NCBI GenBank assembly: GCA_026874595.1
Contig: CM049319.1
Location: 4,926,601 to 4,990,600 of the forward strand
Origin: Sipunculus nudus
Lineage: Eukaryota > Annelida > Sipuncula > Golfingiida > Sipunculidae
Direction: 5' to 3'
DNA length: 64,000 bases
Positions 50,791 through 61,959 of the stretch are shown here, piece after piece. Within the stretch, counting starts at the first letter, position 1; every line of letters starts with the position of its first letter. The position numbers were made by a program, and so were the translations under genes. The notes beneath the pieces were generated by a model. That model was not told the DNA's origin. It ran no database searches and worked only from the letters and a program-made list of their open reading frames with translations.

Positions 50791-52050
50791 CTGACAGCAG
50801 AGATGATGAAAGCAAAACATCGAGAAATTCCAAAAGCACTTACAAAAGTATTTTCAGACATACGGGAAAAGGAAGAAGCACCCGAAGAATGGAAGATGGG
50901 CCTTATAGTAAAACAATCCAAAAAAAGTGATCTTTGGAACTGTAGAAACTACAGGGGCATCACACTGCTATTCCTGATCCGTAAGGTGTTCAGCAGAATT
51001 TTCTTGAATAGGATACAGAAAGCAGCAGTTCACCAGCTGATACGGTAACAGAGGAAAATCGTTTTTGGATTAGATCTTCCTTCTCAAACGGATCCTGGAG
51101 CAGAGCATCGAATGGAATACAACAATGTACGCAAACTTCATTGACTTCGAAAAGGCTTTTGACAGTATCCATAGATAGTCTTTATGTAGAATTATGCGGC
51201 ACTCTGGGATTCCCAAGAAGATTGTCAATATCAAATGTATGTTGTTATCTGCGGGAACGACTTCTCAGAAAGTGGTTGGATTTATACAGGTGTGAAACTA
51301 GGTTGCATGCTCCCCCCTTTCTTGTTAATTATGGCAGTGACAAGGGTCACCAAGGGCAAAAGAGGCCTCAGATGGACACTGACCCGTTGCTTGGAAGACC
51401 TTGATTTCGCAGATGATATCTGACAAAGCAAGATATATGATCCAGAATGAAATGCTCAGGAGATCGGCCTGAAGATAAACTCCCAGAATATCAAGGTCGT
51501 GCGCATAGACATCATACAGGAACCAGTAACGACCAAAGGTTAAGCCCTTAATGAGGTCAGCAGCTTTACATACCATGGCTCTGTCCCAACAAATAAAGCG
51601 GGCACAGAAATATCTGATGGTCCAAAAATACAGTAAAAAGACGTAGATCAGACTGTAAGAAAGCAATGTGATGAGCATACAACTGTATGGGTCAGAGAGC
51701 TGGAAGCATTTTTCACAAATTGGAAGTTTCCCAGGATAGTAGTTTAAGATCAATATTTAACATTCACTGAGGAACTGCTGGAAGGAGCAGGAGTAAATAC
51801 CATCACCACACAGGTCAGAAAAAGGTGTAGGTGGATAGGACTTAAGCCGTCTGGATAAAATGCCATCCCAAGAACTGCTCTCGAGCGGACTCCTGGTGGT
51901 CAAATAGCACGAGGGGAACCAAGGAAATATGGAGGTGAGTGGAGAAGGAACTACGGGAACAAGGATGGACTTGGGGATTCATCTAGAAAACAGCAGAGGA
52001 CAGGCAACAGAGGAGATCTTAAGTAGCGGCCTCGTGTGCTCAGTAGCACA
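50791..52050 (+). pseudogene. Broken LINE reverse transcriptase
   Basis: Remnant of a non-LTR retrotransposon. 50803-51048 encodes APEEWKMGLIV and NCRNYRGITLL, the N-terminal fingers of this RT class, and ends at a stop. 51125-51175, in another frame, encodes FIDFEKAFDS, RT motif A. 51235-51423 returns to the first frame and ends LEDLDFADD (51406-51417), the catalytic FxDD motif. Near 51930-52020, 'EKELREQGWTWG' and an 'AEDRQ' segment match the C-terminal tail typical of these elements. Frameshifts and stops show it is dead. No endonuclease domain and no clear 3' tail are seen, so it is 5'-truncated. Confidence 0.85.
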
Positions 52051-54178
52051 AAGATGATTATATCTACTGTGACGTGGTTTCCTCAATGGTTATGATAACT
52101 CAAGGGTATTATTTATAATGGGCTTTATACAATCGATGACTGAAGTAAATCGAGGTATAAAGCGCTACTACATCCAAAGAATAAAAAATAATTCGAAGAA
52201 TTTGTCAACATGCTGGGGTAGCGCTGGATATAATACACGGGAAGACACATTGAAAATAGATGAAAAGGCAAAATTAAAGCCAATTTAAATTGTGGACAAA
52301 GGTTTCACCATAAATGCTCCCCAGTGTGATATCCCCAACCTCCACTCTGTTGGTTAGGGTCTGTGGGCATGGAAATCCTAGTCCCACAATGTACCGGAGC
52401 TTCTAAATACACCTGCGGCGTAGGTATGAAGGTAGTGAAGAGGGTAATGTAGTTCTTTCAACTATGCATTGTTTTGCAAATTACATATACATGGATGTTT
52501 CTGTGGCATTCCTGGTAAGGACTTCATAGAATAAGTAATATTTTGCAAGCACACGCCAGGGAAATGTAAACAGGTGTTTCCTTGAAATGTAACAACGTTT
52601 GACAGTTGAGACAAGTAGTCCCAACCATTCAGACAATTCCCAACTGGAAGAGGTTCCGTTTTGAGTAGAAACGAACTTTGGCAGAATTAAGGGTGCCGAA
52701 TTTATGACAGCTTTTTGGAGCAGTATATCAACTGTGGCATACAATCCTTTTTTAAGAAAGTCTTAATATTCCTTTTTAACCAAGAACATGATAATATTAA
52801 AATGTGATGCAAATTACAAACCTATATATGCTTGCCATGGCAACTTGCTTCACATATAAAAAAATATTTCAGGATAAACTTCGCCATTCCCACTTCTAAT
52901 GACAGAACTTTTAGGATTATGATGAATTTTCTTATAAACTTAAAGCATTTTAAAGCAGTCAACCAGAGTAAATGAAAAGGACCTGTTAACAGGGCAAAAA
53001 TATTTTATTGTATTAAAGTGTGACCAGCACACCACCAATCAATATACATAGAATAAATATAAATATATAAAATTCAAAGATACCTGTCTTCCAATCTAGA
53101 CTTAACACAAGCATTCATGAAATAGCATCAGCTTACATGCCAGGGCTTCAATATAACTGAATATTCATTTTTCAATAAATCAAAAACATCCCCTGTTGTT
53201 AAACAGTGTCAGTGAGACCTGGACTTAACAATACATTTATTCACCTTAGATCATACTACCCTCTCTTGATGAGAAACTAACTTGTCCAGATTTATTAAAG
53301 GAAGTATGAAACACCAATTTTTTATGTGTACTGCTGTGTTTCTGATCTTTCATCCAATTAGTACCTCTACTTTTGAAAAGTAATGATTATATCATTCAAT
53401 TAATACATATAGAGATATACTACAGTAAAACATCACCTTGTGACTACCTCTGTTTTGCGCCAATATGAAAATAACAATCATCTGTTCACAGTTCCAATTC
53501 TTTTTTTGCACTGTATATAGGATATCCCTGAGATGACCACTATAATGAGGCGCAATTGGTGTATTTTCAAGTTAATACTGTATTACTCATACAGCAGTCA
53601 CAAGTCCACAAGTTGTTCGAGTTATTGAGTTGTTTTTATACAACTAGAAGATAAGGGGAGGTTACAACTGGACAAGGACAGATAACCAGGTAAGTAATCA
53701 TTAAAAGAATAAGGTAATTTTTCTTTCATTACAGGTACAGTATAGCTGATATTATAATTAAACTGATCTAATCGTATAAAATGTTTCAGCATTTGAAATT
53801 GTACATTAAATACAATTGATTGAAGAAACCCTGATACCTAACATACTTTGTATTACCATTAGGGAAACAGGTGAAACAAAACGTTACCAAACTTAAAATG
53901 GCTTCAATATCAAAAGATTTAGATACCTTTACAAACACAGCAGCATGAAAATATATTCCCTGAATGACAAATGCCAAAGTGATATCACATATGTGAAATA
54001 TTAATATTGACATAGATGCCCCCTTTGGTAATTCAAAGCTTTGCACCTACATAATGTTATATAGTAACCCACCTACCCTAAACCCTGGGAAAAAAAGTTC
54101 CACATTAAGTTAAATTGTCACCCAAAAGGTTAATCAAAGATTTAGATCCATGTGATGTCTTACAGTTGAACTCGCAAC
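52051..54178. other. Gene-free AT-rich DNA
   Basis: No further LamG exon of the minus-strand gene could be found here. 'tacagtaaaacatcacctt' at about 53423 and 'aatactgta' at 53575-53582 might be ends of a decayed inverted-repeat element. Confidence 0.5.
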
Positions 54179-54398
54179 ATGTCAACCAATCAAAAGTTAT
54201 AGATCTAATTACAGTTATTTATCATTGGCCAATCAAACTTCAGACTTCCCACATGTCAACCAATCAAAAGGTATAGATCTAATTACAGTTATTTATCATT
54301 GGCCAATCAAAATTCAGACTTCCCACATGTCAACCAATCAAAAGGTGGATCTAAATACAGTTATTTATTATTGGCCAATCAAACTTCAGACTGCCCTC
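54179..54398. repeat. 74-bp tandem triplet rich in CCAAT boxes
   Basis: Three copies start at atgtcaaccaatcaaaag (54179, 54253, 54327); the last has lost three bases. Each carries two CCAAT words in the same orientation (caaccaatcaaa, ggccaatcaaa), six in all. The period equals that of the satellite at 1-3.5 kb, but the sequences are unrelated. Confidence 0.93.
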
Positions 54399-55277
54399 AT
54401 GTTGTTTCTTGTTTATCTATTGTTTGGGTAGGAAAACTGGAACCTTCCCTGGTCCAACCAACTCTGAAAAACATTACATGAAACTGAAAATGCTGAATCT
54501 ATGCTTGAATTCATGAATACAACATATAGAGACTACATTGTACAGGGCCTGTACACACTACTCTGACCAACAGGTTATTTCAAGGATAATAATTATGACT
54601 AAGCCCTCCTGATGTATGAGTTGTCACTAAAGACATCAGTTGCAACAGTCCACACTCAATGTAAATATAAAATGTGGTTATTCATATTGGGTTATTTAAT
54701 TTCAGAGATACTTCACCACCTAAACCATCACTGGAAAAATTATTAGTAACTTCAAAACTTATCATATATTTATCAAATACACTTTACTAAGTATATAGGT
54801 ACACACAACACACTACAAACCTTTAACTTATTAATATACAGTACAACAACATTAAGAGACACACAGAGTGACCAGATACCACACAGTATAACACATAAGT
54901 CAGACATAGTTTTAAAAGAATAATGGAAAGATTCTATGGAAATAGTACTACAATGAAACAATGCCAATATAAACTGATTCGCATTTCCACATGAACATGT
55001 GTGCACATAGATCATCTGAATTTGAACTGCATCAAATCTTAATTATCAAATTAATTATAAAATAATGCCTGAAAATATATTTCTTATCATGGTGGTATAA
55101 TTCTAACCATCTGTTATGTACACTTGTCATTCATCTATCTTCTTATAGGAATAAAGATAAATATATCCACTCAGTTTCCATAAATGCACAACAGAGGGCC
55201 TTGATGGTCAAGAGAAGTAGCACTGTAAATGAAGATAACCATGCACTTCATCAAATTTTTCATATTAATAATCTTAC
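54399..55277. other. Gene-free AT-rich DNA, probable intron
   Basis: Lies on the 3' side of the last recognised exon of the minus-strand gene. No splice-flanked coding segment was recognised. Confidence 0.45.
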
Positions 55278-55475
55278 CTCTGTAAACACAGCATTTCCCT
55301 TTATCACTCCATCCAGGTGTAATATTCCAGAATCCTTCAACATCCCTCTGTCTGTGTTATCATCCATACTGAAGTGTGCCACCAGATGGCGCTGGTGGCG
55401 AGGCCATTCTGGATGGGCTGATGTCACATGGGAATTAATATCACCATCAGAGAGCCACACATTGTAAAAACGAAC
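55278..55475 (-). CDS. LamG end and start of a second LamG, exon G
   Basis: The acceptor is ctttacag|gtt. VRFYNVWLS closes the first LamG. After about 20 residues, HLVAHFSMDDNT, KDSGILHLDGVIKG and NAVFTE resemble the opening strands of another such domain. The donor is acagag|gtaaga, phase 0. If the donor is not used, the frame stops five codons later at 55260-55262. Confidence 0.85.
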
Positions 55476-58400
55476 CTGTAAAGGCAGAATATTACAGCAG
55501 ATGATCGCGACTGGTAGTGCTCATAATGTTCAATCTCACAATGACACAATTCAAACTTAAGTAAATTACCCTTATAATATGTGTAAATCTAAAATGACTT
55601 ACAGGCAGGCCTATAAATGAAATGATTGTACACAGAGAGTACCCAGATTCGATTAATCAAGGATATTTAGGCTACGTGAAAGATGTTCAATGAGTTATTG
55701 TTGCATGAATGCTAAGAACACCTTCAAGCAGGACAAGTCACCGCTCAAAGCTTAGTTAGTAAATGGACAGAATTTTACTGTATACATTTCATCAAGTACA
55801 GGGATAATGGTTAAAGTGCTGTCATGCTTCAAAATTCAAAAGGCTTATAAAGCTCATGATGGAAAAATGCACAATTAAAAAAAAAAATTCATGGCCTTAA
55901 AATTGTAGTTTAAACTTCAGCATACTTTAGGTGCCATGCAAACCCTGCATCAACTTTGTTTTAAAGAAAATGTTATTTCCAGTATTTGTTAAAGAAAGAA
56001 TATGAAATGTTATATGTCTTCAACCAACACTAGTCCTGAATGTTTTATTTTCACATTGTGCTTGTCACTATACCTCATCCATCAGTCCCTGGAAGAAGCT
56101 GGAGCCATCACGTCCTAGGTACAGCCTCGTGGAATCATCTGACGAGTTGGTGCCCTAAACACAAAATAAACCAGAAACCTTGTTATTAGTATAGGTAACG
56201 TCAGCATTTGAGAACATCATTTCAATTTACAGTGAAACCTCACTTGGTGACCACCCCACTAGTACCATGACCACCCCGCAATGAAGACCACTATTTCTGG
56301 TCCTGAGACAAATGTTAATCTTCATAAAAACCTCTGCTTACACCACCACTTAGGCAGGTCCCACAGGTGGTTGTGTTAGCAAGATTTCACTGTAAAGCAA
56401 AACATATGTTATTTTAATCTCTTTAATTTGAATATTTAATTGGTCTAATTAATTAATAGTTGTTATTCAAGGCACCAGCACACCCAATCTCAAAGTAAAT
56501 AACAATAACTTTTAGCCAGTCATGACAATAATGTGATCTGAAAAGCAGCTGTTGAAGCTTACAAACTTGTTCTTTTTGAACAAGTTGTTCTATTATTCTA
56601 TTGTTAAATTCAATTAACAAAACTTACTTTGTTAATGGAACCAAAAAAAAAAAATTATACATTTTACATGCTTTAAGGGAAAATGAAAATCCATAGTTAC
56701 CCAGGAAACCAAAGGAATTCCTGACATCTGAGCTTCTGGTCCGCTGGCAGTTCCATTTACGTATAAGGTCATGGTCATAGCTGAAGAATACCAAGAAGTG
56801 CTTATTGCAAAATAAGAATTTTGGTAGTAACACGCAACATACTAGAAAATCCTGTTCATTGAAAGTGGAGAAGATCACCAGATGAGTTCTTACAAACCAA
56901 AAGTTTGATAGTCAAAGCTGTGCTTGCTTCTAATTCAGCTTAACATCACAGGGACCAATAAACTTCTTTTTTTTGGTTTGAATTTGACATATTCAAGTTC
57001 ACACTCTGAGATTTTGTAGCACATGCACAAGGCTTTCTCATTTGAACATTTCTTACACATTTTATAATAGTGTACCTAAAATCGACCAAGAATTGAATTT
57101 GGAAATAAACTGGAAATAAAAATAATTTTTCTTATAATTTTTTGTCATTTTTGTTAATATTTCAAAATATTTGAGTTGCTGTAATGGGGAATTCAGACTT
57201 ATGCACCAGAAAACTCTTAATCTCTACATTTTTATTTTGGCTTACTCTGTGCTTCGTATCTCATAGTCAAATGGTTCCAGTATCCTGCTGGCAGAGCATT
57301 TGATCCGACCGTGATATTGTTACCGTACTGGCCCATGAGTGTGCTGTCCTCCACATACAGACAAAATCTAGTGTCAAAGGTGCACACCAGGGGGAGCTTA
57401 GTGCTAGGGTACCCACTGTTCAGCAGGATCCAGGCCTCTATTGTGAAGCTACAAATATACAAGTGACCAACGGGTCATGAGGCTCAGCTGATACACATTG
57501 CCTCTCACACTATGACCTTATTTTCAGGTTGGAACTTGAGATTAAAGTAATAGATATTTATTCTGAAATAACATGTGCAATGCAGACTGTTAAATGGAAT
57601 CCTGTTTTTTTTGTTTATTACATATTATACGGATTGAAATTTTAAATATCTTATTAACTTAAATTAACAAATTATTAATAAATAATTATAATAATTATTC
57701 AATTAACTAGTAATAATTAATACACAACTGTGCCCATGACAACTCTAAGGAACAAATCATTTTAATTTTTTTTTCAAACTTTTCCATGGTGAAGGGAAAT
57801 ATTCAGATACCTGTCAGTGAGTTGTAGCGTATGGATATGACTCAACGATACAAAGTCATCAACGCCATCCAAGGACAGAGCATTGTTTTCTCGGTCAGCA
57901 CATCGGTAACGGAGGTTCGACCACTTGGCACCCGGCTGATCAAACACCAGAACCCCGAGACGACCTCCCGTATATGTGGTATCATAGACGTCCCCCGAGT
58001 CAGCGATGGTGGTTTCATCTTGTACCAAGCGAAACCTGGGGTATACGCAAAGACCATTATCTGAGCGAAACTAGAAATTACTCTCAAACTTAAGCTATCA
58101 ATATGACTTGGAAAACAAAGGTGAACCTGTATTAAAGGCTACCTATGAATGCAAACCATCTCACTATGGAAGCCATCTTTTACTGTTCAAGTTATAGGAA
58201 ATATACAATGACATACCATGATTAATGTTTATTCATTCATATAAAAAATAACACATTTTTTATTCAAACTGATGATAAGTTTTAAAAATATGTTTTAACA
58301 ATGACAAAATTTACGATCACATTACTGTGTGATCCGACCATTAAGAGACATTATATGGGCTGACCATGATGACAATTTAACACTCAAATCAAGCTGTACC

Positions 58401-60019
58401 TGATAAGACTTTTTGATGGTCGGTGAGACAAGTACCAGCGATAAGCAGTCTTGTGTACCCAGCCCTGCATCTTGGGGTCATGCCACAACACTTGTGTCTG
58501 GTTTAGTGTATCAGCACTGTGCCAGAGGGCACTAGTGAGCTGGGCACCAGGTCCAGTTATGGATTTAACCACCTGAAATATCATATTGGTCATAAACAAT
58601 TCCTTAAAAACAGTCATATAAAATACAATGAAAGCATATGTCTTTGCAAAAGCTAATATATTTATGATCTGAAAAACAAGCTGTAGTCAGTCTAATCTTC
58701 GTTTCTCCATGGAATTTCATAAATATCAATAGAAAACTCCTTAATTTAACAGAATAAAATAGACAAGGCAAAAGCTAAACCAAGTAAATTCATTTTCTTT
58801 ACAGGTTTTGACACCGGACAGAATAATGGGCTTTGGGAAGGGTATAAATTATAAACTGTTATATGTTAAATTAATGTTATTTCTTTAATAAAATATTTGA
58901 AAGGTACAGGTAGGTGTTTGGTACCTCTCGTAAATAAGTTAAACCATGTCTAAGTTTCCAAGCAAAATTATTTCTGTATTGAATTCTTAGCATAAATAAG
59001 TATTGCCCCCCCCCCCCCCCCCCCCAAAAAATCTGTACTTTGAACAGTTGTTCTGTCAGATTGCCACTCGAATGGTTGGACAAAAGCAGCAAAGGGCTGA
59101 AAGTAAAGATCCTTGCCAGTCTGTTTTTAATACTAAAAGTAAAATGTTTTAATACATAATGTAAGCAAAACTAAAATACAGATCAGACAAGAGTGTGAAG
59201 GAGGTAAAAATCAAAAGATGTCATTTTCAGAATGCGTAAGAAAGCACAACCCAGAGATATTTTTACTGAACCATTTAAGTGTAGTTGACATGAGGTCAAA
59301 AGGTAATGACTGGATAATCAGAAGCGGACCCAGGGGAGGGGTCCAAGGGGTCTGGACCCCCACCTCCCTTGTTTTTCAGCAACCGCAACCTTTTTCTAAT
59401 TGTTTCAGACCAAATTTTGGGGCCTGGACCCCTCTTTACTGTACCTGGCAACCTTTTTTTAGGTTTTGTCATTAGTCCTCCTGGGTTGGTGTAATATAAT
59501 CTGAAAGCCATATTGCGTAATGTAAAACAGTCTTTATTATGCAGTAAAATGTATACGGCACCAGGTTACACTGTTGTAAAAGTGTCGCACATTTTATAAC
59601 TACGTTTAGTTTGACCCTGGCTTATTATGTTACAGTTGGACCCCTCTTTTTCCTAAATCCTGGATCTGCCTCTTATAAAGCAGACAGAACTGGGAGATGG
59701 CTTCAGTTAAACTTTCTAACTTTACTTGTTCTACAATGGGACAAGTTTATCCGTTCAGTCACAAACAAATTCACTGCCAATCAGGGAAGTGTATTAATCA
59801 CACCAGAACTGATGACATTCTCTCTCACCTTGATCTGTGCTCCTTTAACACCGCCTTGATCAAGGTCGTCGCCGTAGTTCAGGTTCTCACTCCTCCAGAT
59901 GACCGTATAGAACTTCTGGTTTGACTGATAACCAAATACAATGCCCAGATAATTTGTCTTCTCCATCGAGTTCACGAAGAACGTTCCTGAATAGTCCACA
60001 CCTCCAAATGCCTGCTTAC
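55278..60019 (-). CDS. Thrombospondin C-terminal domain plus LamG protein, partial
   Basis: Seven exons (59829-60019, 58400-58572, 57811-58035, 57246-57448, 56701-56780, 56074-56154, 55278-55475) join in frame with GT-AG splice sites. They encode about 383 residues of a secreted, matrix-type protein. The first about 170 residues are most of a thrombospondin C-terminal domain: FGGVDYSGTFFVN, IVFGYQSNQKFYTVIW, LWHDPKMQGW, TAYRWYLSHRP, TTYTGGRLGVLVF. A LamG/concanavalin-type sandwich follows (ALSLDGVDDFVSL, FTIEAWI, LYVNGT, FFQGLMDEVRFYNVWLS). The last exon then opens what looks like a second such domain (VAHFSMDD). The N-terminal part, expected to hold EGF and type 3 repeats, lies beyond 64000. 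Classical thrombospondins end soon after the first domain, so this layout is unusual. Confidence 0.9.
56074..56154 (-). CDS. LamG exon F
   Basis: The acceptor is tgtttag|ggc. It encodes GTNSSDDSTRLYLGRDGSS then FFQGLMDE, the LxLG and FxGxxDE signature near the end of LamG-type domains. Exactly 27 codons. The donor is gatgag|gtatag, phase 0. Confidence 0.88.
56228..56394. mobile_element. Tc1/mariner-type MITE in intron F-G side
   Basis: TA-CAGTGAAACCTC at the left and its near mirror gatttcactg-TA at the right bound about 163 bases with no coding capacity. It lies in the intron between exons E and F. Internal phrases on trading 'gaccaccccac' words match the older element at 5.17 kb. Confidence 0.75.
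56701..56780 (-). CDS. LamG exon E
   Basis: The acceptor is attcttcag|ct. It encodes MTMTLYVNGTASGPE and GIPLVSW; LYVNG is a frequent strand in this fold and NGT is a potential N-glycosylation site. The donor is tcctgg|gtaact, phase 0. Confidence 0.82.
57246..57448 (-). CDS. LamG exon D
   Basis: The acceptor is tatttgtag|c. It encodes SFTIEAWILLNSGYPS, a strand pair with one Cys in each half (PLVCTF, RFCLYV), and GYWNHLTMRYEA, a pattern typical of Laminin_G_3 sandwiches. The donor is cacaga|gtaagc, phase 1. Confidence 0.88.
57811..58035 (-). CDS. TSP_C end and LamG start, exon C
   Basis: The acceptor is accccag|g. It finishes the thrombospondin domain (IADSGDVYDTTYTGGRLG, WSNLRYRCAD) and after about six residues begins the next domain with ALSLDGVDDFVSL. 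The junction of the two domains is inside one exon, which argues against an assembly or splicing artefact. The donor is gacag|gtatct, phase 2. Confidence 0.92.
58400..58572 (-). CDS. TSP_C exon B
   Basis: The acceptor is atatttcag|gtg. It encodes VVKSITGPGAQL, ALWHSADTLNQ, VLWHDPKMQGW and TAYRWYLSHRP, hallmarks of the thrombospondin C-terminal domain. The donor is atcag|gtacag, phase 2. The intron to exon A is 1256 bases. Confidence 0.92.
59003..59025. repeat. Poly-C tract
   Basis: Uninterrupted run of about 20 C in intron A-B. Similar C tracts lie at about 3341, 4129, 6429, 9330, 14731 and 14920. Confidence 0.95.
59314..59681. mobile_element. Inverted-repeat element with GGGGTCTGGACCCC
   Basis: Begins cagaagcggacccagg and ends cctggatctgcctctta, imperfect terminal inverted repeats around 15 bases. 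The interior carries ggggtctggacccc (palindrome) and ggcctggacccctc. Fragments of the same family occur at 4.1, 6.35-6.47 and 14.2 kb. It sits in intron A-B of the minus-strand gene. Confidence 0.6.
59829..60019 (-). CDS. TSP_C exon A
   Basis: The acceptor is aatccag|gt. Two bases complete a codon, then KQAFGGVDYSGTFFVN and GIVFGYQSNQKFYTVIWRS follow, the core beta-strands of the thrombospondin C-terminal domain. The donor is atcaag|gtgaga, phase 0. The preceding exon is not in the window. Confidence 0.9.
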
Positions 60020-61250
60020 CTGGATTAAAAAACAATGTCTACGTATAAATAATCAGGATTTATTTCACTAATGTTAACCTGGGAAACAAAATAATATGTG
60101 CAGGTAATAGTCAGGAGTTATATTGTTACACTAATACACTGTGGGTTCAGATGATTACTACTGGAATTACATGTCAAGTGTCATGTAGAACACGGTCTGT
60201 GCCTTCTTTTTTTTAATTCCTACTTTTAAAAGCTGGATCTGGTATCTGTAGCTGGCAACACCAATAGAATGAACAAGTAAGACCATAAAAAATGTATTGT
60301 TCTATGGATTTGGTGCTCCTATTCTTGGTAAATCAAAAACTTTTTTTTTTTGCAAATGAAGACCAGGTCCTTGGTAATGTTGTTAATTTGTGCTATGGCC
60401 AGAATACCCTTAAAGAATTCTTACAGGTACCCGGTACAGACTAAATTTTGTGCTGAGCATGTACAACCTTTTTTGAGAATTGAAGCCAGTTGTATTTTTC
60501 AATGCAAGCTGGCAAAATTCTAAGAACTGTGTCTTGACTTGTAAAAAAATAAACAATTCTCCTGTTCGCACCATATTTTTTGGTTCCCAGAGTCCATAGA
60601 ACAAATTTTTTTTGTGGGGTTTAAAATCTTATCACTAAGCATTTTATATTTAAAGTTTTCTATAAGCTGGGTCAGAGAACAAGTGACCCATGGGTCATGA
60701 GGCTCAGCTGACTGGGAAGAGATTCGCAAAAGGAAATTTTATCATCAGAATGGTAGTATATACCCATTCAACTGAAGCATCAAACAGATTAACCAACAGG
60801 CCAAGATTTAGTCTGTATTTATATATCTAAAAAATAGAGAAAAATGTGTAAACTTTTAAAACTAGAATACGGGTAACCGACAAGTGACTACATGTATCTG
60901 CCAAAATCGGATAGTGAGGCATGGATTGAGTGGCAAGGGGAAATAGAGTGAGGTATGTTGCATATTAGCATGGATGTCTGCAGCCTAAATGTGTATGTAG
61001 GTTGTGCCACCTACCACAAATCCAGAAAGCTGTCCAAGTTGTATACACCTGCAAAATTTTAGGCAGATAAGTCAAACCACTACATGTATATGAGCGATTT
61101 TTGCCAATGGCAGACAAACAGACAAACACTGTGCAAAAATCTTTGCAGGTAACCCCTCCAGTTTTGTGTATGATAAAGACCTATGTGAGATCTAAACACA
61201 TGCACAATTTTGGCCCAATCGGTCAAATGGTTCCTGAGATATGAGCTTGG
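60020..61250 (-). other. Probable 5'-ward intron of the TSP_C/LamG gene
   Basis: No exon coding for the missing N-terminal edge of the thrombospondin domain was found up to the window end. 'caagtgacccatgggtcatg' at about 60681 matches 'caagtgaccaacgggtcatg' at 57459, an interspersed repeat word. Confidence 0.5.
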
Positions 61251-61850
61251 ATGTGTCCAGCGTTAACTAGAATGTAGGTGGCGCCACCTGTCATAAAATC
61301 AAGAAAGCTGTCCACGATGTATAAACCTGCAAAATTTGAGGCAGTTATGTCGAACCACTACAGAGAAATGAGTAATTTTAGGCCACGGCAGACTAACAGA
61401 CAGACGCTGTGCAAACATTGTTACAGGTGGCGCCACCATTTTTTGTGTATGTTACAGAGCTATCAAAGGGCTACATTTGTATAAATTTTATTTCCTGATC
61501 GGTCAAACGGTTCCCGAGATATAAGCTTTGATGTCATCAGCGTGAACGTGAACGTAGGTGGCGCCACCTGTCATAAAATCAAGAAAGCTATCCTGGATGT
61601 ATACACATGACTAATTTCAGGTGAATCAGTCAATTCACTGCAGAGATATGAGTGATTTTAACCCAAGGCAGATGAACAGATGGACACTGTGCAAACATGG
61701 TTACAGGTGGCGCCACCATTTTTTGTGTATGTTATAAAGCAATCCAAGGGCTACATTTGTATCAATTTTATTTCCTGATCGGTCAAACGGTTCCCGAGAT
61801 ATGAGGGTTTATGAGTGGAAACAGACCCACAAATGGACACTGGATAGAGA
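61250..61850 (+). repeat. 280-bp tandem pair with GGTGGCGCCACC
   Basis: The palindrome occurs at 61277, 61426, 61557 and 61706. First and third are followed by tgtcataaaatcaagaaagc, second and fourth by attttttgtgtatgtta, so the unit is 280 bases with two palindromes each. Phrases 'tcggtcaaacggttcccgag' also repeat. Confidence 0.88.
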
Positions 61851-61959
61851 GGAAAGGTCAGAGGTCAATGCAAATTGGTTAGGCACCAGTTCACATGTGA
61901 CCCGATAATAGGTGTAAGTTTGGGAAAAATCGGTCCATTAGTCTCCAAGGAGCTCTCTG

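Noticed and set aside
52481-54046. Minus-strand frames as further LamG exons
   Set aside because: None shows LamG signatures (LDGxDD, FTIEAW, LYVNG, GxxDE) or proper flanking splice sites in phase with exon G.
54179-54398. Relation between the 74-bp CCAAT triplet and the 74-bp satellite
   Set aside because: Equal period but no shared sequence; taken as coincidence.
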